Assembly (NCBI GenBank): GCA_003345555.1
Contig: PRDJ01000037.1
Coordinates: 1 to 58,313 of the forward strand
Source of the DNA: Candidatus Thorarchaeota archaeon
GTDB taxonomy: Archaea; Asgardarchaeota; Thorarchaeia; Thorarchaeales; Thorarchaeaceae
Reading direction: 5' to 3'
DNA length: 58,313 nt
A program made the translations under genes and the position numbers. Below the pieces are notes generated by a model. The model saw only the letters and a list, made by a program, of their open reading frames with translations, did not search any database and was not told the DNA's origin. Shown here piece after piece: positions 1 to 7,964 of this stretch. Every line of letters starts with the position of its first letter. The first letter of the stretch is position 1.

Positions 1-35
1 GCGTCCACGTATGTTCCGACTGCTGCTTCTGTCAT
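1..35 (-). CDS. N-terminus of an unidentified protein (partial, cut by window edge)
   Basis: An ATG on the minus strand at 35-33 is preceded by a good ribosome binding site (AAAGGGAG, about 4 bases upstream). It opens a frame that runs off the window edge after 12 codons (MTEAAVGTYVDA). Nothing in so short a stretch allows identification. The call rests on the start codon, the ribosome binding site and the absence of another gene in 1-150. Confidence 0.4.
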   Translation of the reverse strand, partial: MTEAAVGTYVD

Positions 36-69
36 GATCTCCCTTTGGCTGCTCATCCTGCCATTGCAT

Positions 70-84
70 GCGATCGTAGATCGC
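70..84. repeat. perfect inverted repeat GCGATC-GTA-GATCGC
   Basis: A six-base inverted repeat with a three-base spacer lies 35 bases upstream of the partial minus-strand gene at 1-35. Its position suits an operator or promoter-proximal site for that gene, but chance cannot be excluded. Confidence 0.35.
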
Positions 85-150
85 AAGTACAGACAATGAC
101 TGGTCAGCCTTGATGCAACGTCGAGGTCTAGTGAGCGTGTAACGCTTTGT

Positions 151-636
151 TCATCTGAAGAGCCAGACGACGTCAACAGAGCTGACATCGGATAGCGAAA
201 TCACGGAGCTCACTGTGCCTCGGACCACTATGATCGAGTGAAGCGGCGGTGAGGATCCTGACCAAATGAAGCCAAGGGTGTTGCTGCCGCCGACTACCGT
301 AATCGTGTGCGCATTGCCCAATCGAAGAGTTAGCTCTCCCTTGACAGTCACCTGCGTGCCAATGGCAATATCGCCGTTGTTGATGTCAATTATGCTCGTT
401 GTACCAATCAGCCCGTCATGTGAAGCGATAATCCCAAGACCTCCAATCAAGACTATGACCAAGAGAATCACGATATTGCGCTTTGACTTGCTTTTTGGCA
501 TGCTCAATTCAACCGATGGAACAGTGAGTCTCGCCTCTAATGAATGTGGTGGGCCGCTATCATCGGGAGGTCTTTTCCCTGGTTGGTCGGTGACAGAACT
601 CACACATGAATGCTTTCTTCCCTCACCTACCGACAT
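151..636 (-). CDS. single-pass membrane protein with a small beta-rich domain, unknown function
   Basis: The product is 161 residues from the ATG at 636, which has an AGGA motif five bases upstream. A second ATG at 501 (residue 46) would give a 116-residue protein with a more ordinary short N-terminus, so the start is uncertain. A basic patch (PKSKSKR) precedes one transmembrane helix at about residues 55-72. The remaining 90 residues are rich in beta-formers (VTVKGELTLRLGN, IIVVRGTVSSV) and look like a small barrel, possibly OB-like, outside the membrane. That fold is only a guess from the pattern. It is divergent from the membrane protein at 709, with 72 bases between starts. No family recognised. 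Confidence 0.55.
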   Translation of the reverse strand: MSVGEGRKHSCVSSVTDQPGKRPPDDSGPPHSLEARLTVPSVELSMPKSKSKRNIVILLVIVLIGGLGIIASHDGLIGTTSIIDINNGDIAIGTQVTVKGELTLRLGNAHTITVVGGSNTLGFIWSGSSPPLHSIIVVRGTVSSVISLSDVSSVDVVWLFR

Positions 637-708
637 CAGTATCCTTTAATTTGGGTCTACACTTTCCATGATGTTGGAGGAACGGGCATAGTTGAGGAGA
701 AACATAAC

Positions 709-1125
709 ATGAAGAGACCTGTCTGGATTTGCCTGGTCGGCATGTTCGTTGCTTTGACGGGGGAGACCGGCATCATTCTTTCATTCATTTCCCAGATCGC
801 TCCAGAAACGCTATCGATGATCTTTAGACTTTCATGGTCGGTACTCCTCGTCGCCGGTCTGATATTGAGTGCCGCGTATGTCGACTGGAAACGGAAAGTC
901 AATCCTTCAGCTGGAGTGGGGCTGTTCTTGATTGGTTCTGTTGGCTATTTTCTGATGGTTCAGTTCGTCATTGGACATGCATTCCTCTCAACCCTTATAG
1001 AAATCCTTCTCATAGCAAATTTCTCTTTGATTGCGTGGGCCGGCATTTGTCTAGCAGTGTTCGCCTTGTATCGGACACTGGGCAAGCCCAATCCCACGGA
1101 CCCTGCCGGGCAATCGAGCGGCTAA
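709..1125 (+). CDS. small four-helix membrane protein, unknown function
   Basis: The 138-residue product starts at an ATG with GAGGAG about ten bases upstream. The open frame extends back to 610, but that extension lacks such a site. Four hydrophobic helices are visible at about residues 3-26, 36-58, 67-90 and 93-118, followed by a short polar tail rich in Pro and Gly. No enzymatic or transport motif is seen. It is divergent from the membrane protein at 151-636 and followed by a 160-base spacer. The function is not recognised. Confidence 0.6.
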   Translation: MKRPVWICLVGMFVALTGETGIILSFISQIAPETLSMIFRLSWSVLLVAGLILSAAYVDWKRKVNPSAGVGLFLIGSVGYFLMVQFVIGHAFLSTLIEILLIANFSLIAWAGICLAVFALYRTLGKPNPTDPAGQSSG

Positions 1126-1285
1126 AGACATAACCAAGGACAACCACAAGGACGATATCGAGACCTCCTGAGCACCTCTATTACATGGACGACCGAGCAG
1201 GTGTCTCTAGCTCCCGCGCAGGACATGGTAGTCCAAAACAGTTACATTCTGATGCAGCAATTCGGCACCAAGCGAGGCATTTTGC

Positions 1286-2506
1286 GTGAAAGCAGCTGAA
1301 CAGTACGTGCAATTGTGTGGCAGAGTCGGCAATCTTAGCAGAAGCCTCACTGGTGTAAGCATTGTCGACGCGTACTTCGGTCCGCCTAGTCTAGCCCCGG
1401 AGAAGCAAGCCGAGCGCACGGAGCCAGAGTCGATCCTGCAGGATATTGGCTCGCTAATCGACATAGTCAAGGGCAGTATTCGAAACGAATTGAGGAGGGA
1501 GTATCTCCTAGGCGAGATTGGTTCCCTCCAAACGGTAGTTGAGTGGCTGAGCGGCGCTGACATCTCCTATGGTCAGCTTGTGAAACGTCTCTTCAGCATC
1601 GATATGAAGGCCTACCCGGAGAGCGTTATCGATCAACAGATGCAGCGCGTCAGTGAGGCTTTTGCTGTTTTTCCCGGAGCTGATGTGAGGGATAGAGTCG
1701 ACCGATTCATGACGACCGGAGAGCTCAGAGGCGAGCCTTTGAGGTATCTAATCGAGGGTGAGCTTCAAGACAAGGTCTCCGAGGTCGGCCGCCTGTTTAA
1801 GGAGAGAGTCTTCTCCAAAATCGGGGGACGCATACGCGACAACGGAGTTCGCTACAAGGCAGTGACCGACAAGCCTTGGGGCGGCTACAACTACTATCTG
1901 GGCGGTTTCAAGTCGATGAATGAGTTCAACGTTGATCATCCAATGAACCGAGAAGTGTCATTATCAGTCATCTATCATGAATACGAACACCATGTCAATA
2001 ATCTATGTCGGGAGCGCGCTTACCTCAAGAATCGGTATGCTGAGCTGAGCGTCGTCCCGCTTCACACCGGACGCAGCGTGATATCCGAAGGCACAGCCGA
2101 TTCTGCAAAGGAGTTCTTAGGAATAGCTGACGAGAGTCCAACGGCAACAGCAATGGAAGTGCTCAGCACGCTGAGGAGAATGGTCTCGATCAATGCAGCA
2201 ATCATGATGAACGATCGCGGTCTCGGAATAGAGGATGTTGCTCCATATATTGCTGAGCGGGGATTGAGGACAGCAGATTCTGCAAAAGCGACAACCGACT
2301 TCTTCAAGCCCAAGACAGACGATGGCCGTGTCAACATCTGGGCTCCGTACGTGTTCACATATCATGTTGGAAAGACAGACTTTGTCATGCCCACGTTCGA
2401 CAAGGCAGTAGAGAGAGGGTTACTTGCAGATTTCTTCAAGGTCCTCTACCTGAATCCGTTCTCAGGATCCAGCGTCACTTGGAATATCGCGTTTGACTGG
2501 TTGTGA
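1286..2506 (+). CDS. putative gluzincin-type zinc metallopeptidase (HExxH)
   Basis: The 406-residue soluble protein starts at GTG (1286). The frame is closed by a stop at about 1250, so this is the only reasonable start. The zinc-binding HExxH motif is H231-E232-Y-E-H235. A downstream EGTADSAKEF segment provides a Glu at 268, 33 residues after the motif's last His, which is the arrangement expected for the third ligand of gluzincins. No signal peptide or membrane helix is visible, so it is probably cytosolic. The N-terminal 200 residues are mostly helical with no recognised domain. The gene converges with the M29 aminopeptidase at 2563. The catalytic class is inferred from the motif; the exact family and substrate are unknown. 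Confidence 0.7.
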   Translation: MKAAEQYVQLCGRVGNLSRSLTGVSIVDAYFGPPSLAPEKQAERTEPESILQDIGSLIDIVKGSIRNELRREYLLGEIGSLQTVVEWLSGADISYGQLVKRLFSIDMKAYPESVIDQQMQRVSEAFAVFPGADVRDRVDRFMTTGELRGEPLRYLIEGELQDKVSEVGRLFKERVFSKIGGRIRDNGVRYKAVTDKPWGGYNYYLGGFKSMNEFNVDHPMNREVSLSVIYHEYEHHVNNLCRERAYLKNRYAELSVVPLHTGRSVISEGTADSAKEFLGIADESPTATAMEVLSTLRRMVSINAAIMMNDRGLGIEDVAPYIAERGLRTADSAKATTDFFKPKTDDGRVNIWAPYVFTYHVGKTDFVMPTFDKAVERGLLADFFKVLYLNPFSGSSVTWNIAFDWL

Positions 2507-2562
2507 GCAAAGCCCTAGTCACTTTCTCTTCAGGAGCCCATTCTTCCAATCTCGGGTGCCGA

Positions 2563-3585
2563 CTATTCCTTCATTCGCAGAGCACCGTTCTCCATTATGA
2601 TTCTTGACCGGCCGTCTGCATACGTAATAGTCACTGTTGGCTTGCCAACGAGGAAGTCCTGATGCGTGGCCGAGTTATTCGCCACGACGCCCGGGTAATC
2701 CATGTTGTTTCCGAATGCCACATGGATTGCATTGCCAATCTTCTCGGACTCGAGAAACTCTCTGACAATCCTTGCCTTGGGATTGAGACCAATGGCGAAC
2801 TCGCCCACATGCTTGGCCATCTCATCAGTCGCCTGTGTCTGTTCTATCGCCTTGAGCACTTCCTTGTCGTCAGTGTCGAGTTTAACGACGAGACCGTTCT
2901 TCACTTCGATTCGTACTGGCCTCTTCAGTGCTCCGGCGCCTCCTCCGTATGCTAGGTCGCAAACAAGTGTTCCCTGCATTGCGGTCTCGACGGGCCCGAC
3001 CAGTACCTCGCCCGTAGGTAGGTTCATCCATTTCATGGTCTTCCAGTCCACGTAGGTATCAGAGAACCAAGTCCGACCCTTTACGCTGAGAGTGAAATCA
3101 GAACCGGCAGGAGCTGTAACGCGAACTGAAGTCACATCCTGTAGAAGAGCGATGAGGTCCCGGGCCTCTGATTGCATCTTGACATGCTGCTCCTTGGTCA
3201 TTGCTAGTGCTCCATCCGTGAGCATGTCCATGGTGATTCCCGGACAGTGCCCCAACCTAGAACGCCCCTTCCTCGTCTCAAGCTTGATGATCTTGATTCT
3301 GAAGGGCGTCTCCTGAGAGGGTCCCCGTAGCGTATTGATGAATACGTCCGGTTGGTTTGCTCCGTTTATCATTTCTATGAGGTGGTCAGGGACTGCAGAC
3401 CTGAATGTGTTCTCCTGCGTTGTCAACACAACCATTCTTGTCCATAAGCCGAGTTCAACTGCTCCCTGTGCAAAAGCTCTGCCAACGTCGCTTCTCACGT
3501 CGTCTGTCACAACTAGCAGAGATTCTCCTGGTCTCGCTTCCAGCACCGCCTCAAGGGCATTAGCAGCTGCTGTCTTTGGTTCCAA
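2563..3585 (-). CDS. M29-family (aminopeptidase T-like) metalloaminopeptidase
   Basis: The 340-residue product starts at TTG (3585) behind GAGGAAGAG. It resembles archaeal M29 leucyl aminopeptidases: an N-terminal alpha/beta region (LLVVTDD, ELGLWTRMVVL), a central TWFSDTYVDW segment, and a C-terminal metal region with GEFAIGLNP, HVAFGNN and HQDFLVG, which supply the Glu and His ligands expected of the family. Such enzymes remove N-terminal residues from peptides using a dinuclear metal centre and usually act in the cytosol in peptide turnover. The length is slightly shorter than the roughly 370-410 residues of bacterial members. A good TATA box lies at 3621-3630. Confidence 0.8.
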   Translation of the reverse strand: MEPKTAAANALEAVLEARPGESLLVVTDDVRSDVGRAFAQGAVELGLWTRMVVLTTQENTFRSAVPDHLIEMINGANQPDVFINTLRGPSQETPFRIKIIKLETRKGRSRLGHCPGITMDMLTDGALAMTKEQHVKMQSEARDLIALLQDVTSVRVTAPAGSDFTLSVKGRTWFSDTYVDWKTMKWMNLPTGEVLVGPVETAMQGTLVCDLAYGGGAGALKRPVRIEVKNGLVVKLDTDDKEVLKAIEQTQATDEMAKHVGEFAIGLNPKARIVREFLESEKIGNAIHVAFGNNMDYPGVVANNSATHQDFLVGKPTVTITYADGRSRIIMENGALRMKE

Positions 3586-3616
3586 AGTCTCTTCCTCGAT
3601 TTCGTGTGTTGACCTA

Positions 3617-3639
3617 ACCCTGCTTTATACTCTTAGGGT
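3617..3639 (-). promoter_or_regulatory. TATA box flanked by a short inverted repeat, M29 aminopeptidase promoter
   Basis: On the minus strand GTATAAAGCA (3621-3630) is a strong archaeal TATA box about 40 bases before the TTG start at 3585, predicting a short leader. It is bracketed by ACCCT (3617-3621) and AGGGT (3635-3639), which could be an operator, although five-base arms are short enough to arise by chance. Confidence 0.55.
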
Positions 3640-3700
3640 GAACGCCAATAGAAGAAAAGACAGGGCGGTGGCTGGAGCACCATCGCCCACAAAGGTTTCA

Positions 3701-5101
3701 TTAGCTGCCACTGCGCTTTGCGGCGTTGTATGCTGACTCGAGTTCTCTACTCATGTCGGCTGAGAACGCTGTCTTGCCAGTGATTTCTCCTTCTTGCCGC
3801 CGAATGAACACATAGAGTAAGGTCACATACACAATGTCGAAAGTGCGTAGCACTAGACTGCAAGGGATTGCGGCGAACACGATGAAGATCACGGCAAGCA
3901 CCAGCGCGGTTATGAGGTCACCTGATGATACGACCCACCCGATTGCCGCGCCGCCTACTGCAAAAGCAATGAAGAATATCAATGCGAGCACTCCGAAAGC
4001 CCAACGTACTGCGCTTTCTTTGATCATCACATCGACGAAGTTCTTTCGAACTAGACCCGCACTCCTCTTGATGCCCGCCCTTGCACCGAGTCCCTCGGCG
4101 ACCATTGCTGGAATTGTGAAGTAGTTGACAAGGGCCCAGATCCAGCCAATGATTCCACCCGCCGCTCTGCCAACAGCTTCGCCTCCGGCGCCTCCGACCT
4201 GCCGTCCTGCCCTCTGCAGGGCGATTCTGACCAGGACTATGACAACGCTCATGATTGCGAGAGCTGCTAGTCCGGCCACTACGCCAAGCGATGCTTTCAC
4301 TCCGTCTCCGAGAGTTGGGTCCTGCCCTCTCATGTAGATATACACGATTCCTGAGCTTGCGCCATATGCGATGTTGTAGAAGAAAAGAGTCGTGAATAGG
4401 TAGAGCAGCAACCCAATACCGACGGAGGCTTCGCTCTCCACAGTCCAAGGTACGGTGCCCAGCAGCACGTCAATTCCGGCAAACTGGAATATGATTGCCC
4501 CAAAGAGCACTGCCGAAATGAGAGTGAATATCATCGTGAAAAGCGGTGGGACAAAAACCCCCTTTTCATCAAGACAAACTTGCCCTGTCAGCTTGATGAT
4601 TTGTCCGGCGCGTCGTATCCTGTCTTTGAAAACCGTGAACAGGAGCAACGTTGTGAACAGAGTCAGGAGCCCCGGTATCATGATTGGCCAGTTTGCGACA
4701 AGATCGCCCAACGAGAGCTGGCCGGTTGCTAGGACCAGAATCACGATTCCCCATGTCATCAAATTCATAAAGAGAGCACCGACGTAAATGAGGGTTCCAC
4801 CAAGCCTCCGAGCCAGAACTGATGCTCCTACGGCAATCAAGACTCCAAAGAGAAAGAGCCCGCCGACAACTAAGGCGACACCGTACAGGCTTGTGGTCAG
4901 GATACTGGGTAGGTCTAGGGTCGCTACTATGCTCATTATCAAAGGCACGACTTCGGTTATGAATTTCGGCCAGAGTTGCCATATTGAATATACGCCCAAG
5001 ATAACAAAGCCACCAAAAACAATCAAGATGGCAGCTATCGCTCTGCTGTGACTTGGGTACTTCTTCTTCTCATAGTAATCAATAAGGTCCACATCTGTCA
5101 A
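3701..5101 (-). CDS. DUF6159-like polytopic membrane protein
   Basis: The 466-residue protein starts at TTG (5101) with AGGAG ten bases upstream. About nine hydrophobic helices follow a short charged N-terminus. The central segment DPTLGDGVKASLG, a Gly-rich helix, then a segment reading FTIPAMVAEGLG and KRSAGLVRKNF, matches the pattern I know from DUF6159 membrane proteins (periodic PTLGDGL, then VVPVLVVEGLG...ALKRSAELV). The function of that family is unknown. The C-terminal 45 residues are polar and probably cytosolic. It is divergent from the universal stress protein at 5314, separated by 212 bases that include a structured element (5181-5256). Confidence 0.7.
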   Translation of the reverse strand: MTDVDLIDYYEKKKYPSHSRAIAAILIVFGGFVILGVYSIWQLWPKFITEVVPLIMSIVATLDLPSILTTSLYGVALVVGGLFLFGVLIAVGASVLARRLGGTLIYVGALFMNLMTWGIVILVLATGQLSLGDLVANWPIMIPGLLTLFTTLLLFTVFKDRIRRAGQIIKLTGQVCLDEKGVFVPPLFTMIFTLISAVLFGAIIFQFAGIDVLLGTVPWTVESEASVGIGLLLYLFTTLFFYNIAYGASSGIVYIYMRGQDPTLGDGVKASLGVVAGLAALAIMSVVIVLVRIALQRAGRQVGGAGGEAVGRAAGGIIGWIWALVNYFTIPAMVAEGLGARAGIKRSAGLVRKNFVDVMIKESAVRWAFGVLALIFFIAFAVGGAAIGWVVSSGDLITALVLAVIFIVFAAIPCSLVLRTFDIVYVTLLYVFIRRQEGEITGKTAFSADMSRELESAYNAAKRSGS

Positions 5102-5180
5102 GGAATGTGTCTCCTAAGACTAAGTGTCCTTTCTTGAAACATAGTCAGTAGTTAAAGTTTGGGAAACTCAAGGAATAATG

Positions 5181-5256
5181 GGGCCGATTCTGACCTGCCA
5201 AGCCGGCGAGGAGTTCGCGGCTCAGGACTGCCGCAGCGTCGTCCCGCTATCGGCCC
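5181..5256. other. 76-base element closed by a perfect 8-bp inverted repeat, possible structured RNA
   Basis: GGGCCGAT (5181-5188) pairs perfectly with ATCGGCCC (5249-5256). Inside lies a second stem, GCGGC (5217-5221) with GCCGC (5230-5234) around an eight-base loop, plus further GC-rich stretches. It sits in the divergent spacer between the DUF6159-like gene and the universal stress gene. The size and closing helix recall a tRNA, but neither strand has a T-loop (TTCRA) or a convincing D-arm, so it is not called one. It could be a small RNA or a cruciform-forming operator. Confidence 0.4.
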
Positions 5257-5313
5257 GAATGTGTCCCCGAAAAGACAAGATATTTGAGGCCAGAATGTGA
5301 ATGTCATTCGGAT

Positions 5314-5787
5314 ATGCAAGATATTCTCTACCGGGAGCCAGGGCGGCTTATCAGTACAATCAAGACCATAGTCCTGCCGGTCGATGGCAGCAGGAACGCC
5401 GCTCGGGCGGCTACAGTTGCCTTTGAGCTTGCTGAGATGATGGGCGCAAAGTTGCTCATAGTCCATGTGGTTGACCTTGGTGCTGTCCAGCAGGTCGCCA
5501 AGTCATCGGGATCTGACTTCCTGTCCGCTCTTCAGCAATACGTAACCAACGGCAACAAGCTTCTGGATGGCTACAAGTCTGCAGCGTCCGGCTACAAGCT
5601 TCAGACAGAGCTGATACTCGAAAGGGGCGAACCATCTGACAAGATCGTTCACGTGGCAAATGAGAGAAAGGCGGATATCATAGTCATTGGCTCTCAAGGT
5701 CTAGGACGGGAAGACAGAACGCATATCGGTGGCACGACTGACTTGGTAACCCACAAGGCTGGATGCGCTGTGCTGATAGTCAAGTAG
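5314..5787 (+). CDS. universal stress protein (UspA family)
   Basis: The product is 157 residues from the ATG at 5314; a TTG at 5284 would add ten residues. A single Usp domain is visible. It opens with IKTIVLPVDGS and continues through an AAxVAFELAEMMGAKLLIVHVV helix-strand unit. It ends with IIVIGSQGLG, a loop, GGTTDLVTHKAGCAVLIVK. The nucleotide-binding signature GxxG-9x-G(S/T) is nearly intact, but the last element reads GGT, shifting the hydroxyl residue by one, so ATP binding is likely but not certain. It is probably cytosolic. A TATA-like AGATATTTG lies about 35 bases upstream. An orphan membrane-anchor fragment follows nine bases after the stop. Confidence 0.85.
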   Translation: MQDILYREPGRLISTIKTIVLPVDGSRNAARAATVAFELAEMMGAKLLIVHVVDLGAVQQVAKSSGSDFLSALQQYVTNGNKLLDGYKSAASGYKLQTELILERGEPSDKIVHVANERKADIIVIGSQGLGREDRTHIGGTTDLVTHKAGCAVLIVK

Positions 5788-5796
5788 TCTTACTGA

Positions 5797-6030
5797 CCAC
5801 ATGCAAATGACACGCTCAACAACGGGGCCACTTCACCAACCTACCCGTACATCGTGCAGTCTTCAACGAAGACAACTACAACAACGACTACTACAACCAC
5901 GACGACGCAGCCCGGTTCTGACTTCGTAAGACTTGCATCTTCCGTGGGTATAATCTTGGCCCTAGTGCTGATTCCGGCCTTTATCGCAATGACAAAGCGT
6001 GCGAGGCGTCAGCCGAAACAGACAGGTTGA
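5797..6030 (+). pseudogene. orphan C-terminal Thr-stalk and membrane anchor of a lost surface protein
   Basis: Between the universal stress gene and the next gene an open frame of 77 codons without a proper start runs from just after a TGA (5794-5796) to a TGA at 6028. It encodes a polar stretch (NDTLNNGATSPTYPYIVQ), a run of 12 consecutive Thr residues, a linker QPGSDF, one hydrophobic helix (SSVGIILALVLIPAFIAM) and a basic tail (TKRARRQPK). This is the standard end of archaeal cell-surface proteins and resembles the stalk and anchor of the subtilase at 27517, but no ectodomain is present upstream. It is most likely the remnant of a deleted gene. A very short protein from an internal GTG is possible but unlikely. 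This fills most of the 5788-6133 spacer. Confidence 0.6.
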
Positions 6031-6133
6031 TTTGGTATTGATTTCCATTTACCGGGGGCAGCCAATGAGTGCTGCCCTCCTCGTTGCCGAGCAACGTGCG
6101 GAGTACCAGAATCAATCTCACGAAGGACGGAAC

Positions 6134-6499
6134 ATGAAGCAGGTTGCCAGCTTTGCACTTCGCTTGGATAATGGGAATGGCCGACAAAGCAAGGCATCGC
6201 AGAACCAGCTACCTGTTCAGGTTCTTATTGATGGTACAAACACAATAGTCGTCATTGACTGTCAATGCTGCAAAGAGCTGCTGGCAAGCAGGCTGCCCGG
6301 CGGGGTTTTGATACCTATCGCATCTGCGCTCAAGGATTTCTTCGAGGACCATGGCATGAGAAACGTAGGTGTCAAAGCGAGCGGGCCTCTCATGAGGCGA
6401 ACCTACAAAGGTGTCATCGATGGTTCGATCCTCGATGACATGAAGAGACTACTTGAGAATGCTGTATCAGAGTTCTCGAGCAAGCGCAAGTCGAGCTAA
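6134..6499 (+). CDS. small soluble protein with a Cys-Cys motif, unknown function
   Basis: The 121-residue product starts at an ATG with GGACGG four bases upstream. The frame extends back to 5999 and overlaps the orphan anchor fragment, which argues for the shorter start. The sequence begins with a basic, Gln/Asn-rich 25-residue segment, then a beta-like VQVLIDGTNTIVVIDCQCCKELL stretch with three clustered Cys residues. Helical segments follow, with a basic Ser/Lys tail (SSKRKSS). No membrane helix is present. The clustered Cys could bind a metal but there is no second Cys pair. No family recognised. It converges with serC. Confidence 0.5.
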   Translation: MKQVASFALRLDNGNGRQSKASQNQLPVQVLIDGTNTIVVIDCQCCKELLASRLPGGVLIPIASALKDFFEDHGMRNVGVKASGPLMRRTYKGVIDGSILDDMKRLLENAVSEFSSKRKSS

Positions 6500-6551
6500 C
6501 GCTCGAAACGCCAGGTCGCATGAGCGGCCATGAAACAAGATCTCGATGTCG

Positions 6552-6624
6552 TTTGTCTCTGTCTATTCTCGTCAAGAGACAAAAGAAGCTAGGTAGTAGG
6601 AGAGACAGTGGGTCAACTCCTACT
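6552..6624. terminator. two inverted repeats in a convergent spacer, probable bidirectional terminators
   Basis: TTTGTCTCT (6552-6560) pairs with AGAGACAAA (6575-6583), and AGTAGGAG (6595-6602) pairs with CTCCTACT (6617-6624). Both lie between the end of the plus-strand gene at 6499 and the serC stop at 6637. Two perfect stems in a convergent spacer are best explained as transcription stops or as RNA 3-prime-end structures for the two genes. Confidence 0.55.
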
Positions 6625-6636
6625 CCCAATCGAAGA

Positions 6637-7722
6637 CTATTGATTCTTGGCCTGAAAGTCCTTGAGGAACTCAGCAAGTGCTTTAGTTGCCTCAATCGTC
6701 ACGGCATTGTAAAGTGATGCGCGCATGCCTCCAACTGAGCGATGGCCCTTGAGTCCAATCAGCCCCTTGGCTGTCGCTTCCTTTGCACAGTTCTCCTCAA
6801 GTTGTTCATTCGCCAGTCTGAAAGTTACGTTCATCCGGCTTCTGGAATCGGGCTGCGCATGGCCTTTGTAGAATCCCTTGGACTTGTCGATCACGTCATA
6901 GATGATTTTGGCCTTCTCAATGTTCATCTTCTCGATTGCGGGGATGCCTCCGATCTGTTTCATGTATTCAAGCCAGAGCTTACAGATGTAAACTGCAAAC
7001 ACTGGCGGAGTGTTGTATAGGGAATTCTCCTTCGCGTGTGTGCTCCACTTCAACATTGAGGGGACCTTTTCAGGAACGCGTGTCAGCAGATCCTCTCTTA
7101 CAATTACTGCACATACGCCTGCAGGACCGACGTTCTTCTGCGCTCCAGCATAGATTACGCCGAATTTCTTGGGGTCAATAACGCGCGACAGAAAATCGGA
7201 TGAGGCATCGCATACAAGTGGCACCTCTTTAGGCACCTGAGGTATGTATGGCCATTCTACTCCATGGATTGTCTCGTTCATGGTCATGTGGGCGAATGCT
7301 GTGTTGGCCGAGAATGCAACATTCTTCGGTATATAGGAGAACTTCTTGTCTTCCGAAGAGGCTACAACTTTGGTTTCGCCGTACAGCTTCGCTTCGGCTA
7401 TCGCTTTCTGAGCCCACGTACCTGTCAAAGCGTACTCCATCGGTTTACCCGGTAGCTGGAGGTTGAGCGGAACCATGAAGAACTGGGTCGATGCACCACC
7501 ACCCAACCACAGAACCTTGTAGTCGCTTGGCAGGCCCATGGCCGCACGCAAGAGGTCAGTGGCGTCTTGGTTGATCTTCTCATATTCCTTGGAACGGTGA
7601 GATATCTCCAAGACAGACATGCCCGTTCCTGCATAGTCGAGCAACTCATCTCTGGCTTTTTCCAAGACGGGCAGAGGAAGACCCGCTGGGCCGGGGTTGA
7701 AGTTGAATACTCTCTTTCCCAT
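6637..7722 (-). CDS. serC: phosphoserine aminotransferase
   Basis: The 361-residue product starts at ATG (7722), with AGGTGA five bases upstream; a GTG at 7731 lies in frame. SerC converts 3-phosphohydroxypyruvate and glutamate to phosphoserine with pyridoxal phosphate in serine biosynthesis. Clear family features are FNFNPGPAGLP at the N-terminus, the GGGASTQF cofactor-binding loop, a DASSDFLSR segment with the Asp that binds the pyridine nitrogen, and the Schiff-base Lys at about residue 196 in AGAQKNVGPAG. The length equals that of bacterial SerC. The DUF1015 gene lies upstream on the same strand, an association seen in other genomes. A separate TATA box at 7811-7819 suggests its own promoter. 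Confidence 0.95.
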   Translation of the reverse strand: MGKRVFNFNPGPAGLPLPVLEKARDELLDYAGTGMSVLEISHRSKEYEKINQDATDLLRAAMGLPSDYKVLWLGGGASTQFFMVPLNLQLPGKPMEYALTGTWAQKAIAEAKLYGETKVVASSEDKKFSYIPKNVAFSANTAFAHMTMNETIHGVEWPYIPQVPKEVPLVCDASSDFLSRVIDPKKFGVIYAGAQKNVGPAGVCAVIVREDLLTRVPEKVPSMLKWSTHAKENSLYNTPPVFAVYICKLWLEYMKQIGGIPAIEKMNIEKAKIIYDVIDKSKGFYKGHAQPDSRSRMNVTFRLANEQLEENCAKEATAKGLIGLKGHRSVGGMRASLYNAVTIEATKALAEFLKDFQAKNQ

Positions 7723-7810
7723 TCTATTCACCTAGATTCGCTTTGTACAAATCCCATAGCAAGCTGCTGATTTGGGACGCTTAATGCTTGAGGAATCTCC
7801 CCAATAGCAC

Positions 7811-7819
7811 CGATATAAG
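7811..7819 (-). promoter_or_regulatory. TATA box upstream of serC
   Basis: CTTATATCG on the minus strand lies about 90 bases before the serC start, inside the 242-base spacer separating serC from the DUF1015 gene. It predicts an independent serC transcript with a leader of about 65-70 bases. Confidence 0.45.
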
Positions 7820-7910
7820 ATGCTCGGAGCAGGGCCCTTCCGAGCCCTTCTACCCACACCAGTAGACACGCCGAGGGGCGAGAATCCGGGGTCATCTGTC
7901 CAGTCCTGTA

Positions 7911-7927
7911 CACGGGCATCGCCCGTG
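7911..7927. terminator. perfect 7-bp hairpin after the DUF1015 gene
   Basis: CACGGGC (7911-7917) pairs with GCCCGTG (7921-7927) around a three-base loop, about 40 bases past the DUF1015 stop. There is no strong T-run after it on the minus strand, so it may be a 3-prime-end stabiliser rather than a true terminator. Confidence 0.4.
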
Positions 7928-7964
7928 AAACACGAAACTTGTACGCAGGAGCTGAACCCGTCTA

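Noticed and set aside
266..649. 127-codon plus-strand open frame
   Set aside because: It lies antisense to the membrane protein at 151-636, has no ribosome binding site and its product has no coherent domain or helix pattern.
834..1133. 99-codon frame overlapping the membrane protein at 709
   Set aside because: It lies almost wholly within the real gene in another frame and is rich in Arg, Ser and Cys, as expected for a shadow.
5181..5256. possible tRNA
   Set aside because: The acceptor-like helix is perfect, but neither strand has a TTCRA T-loop or a seven-base anticodon loop, so it is listed only as a structured element.
5873..5910. ACN-rich low-complexity DNA that could be mistaken for a microsatellite or array
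   Set aside because: It is the coding sequence of a Thr stalk with varied Thr codons, not a true tandem DNA repeat.
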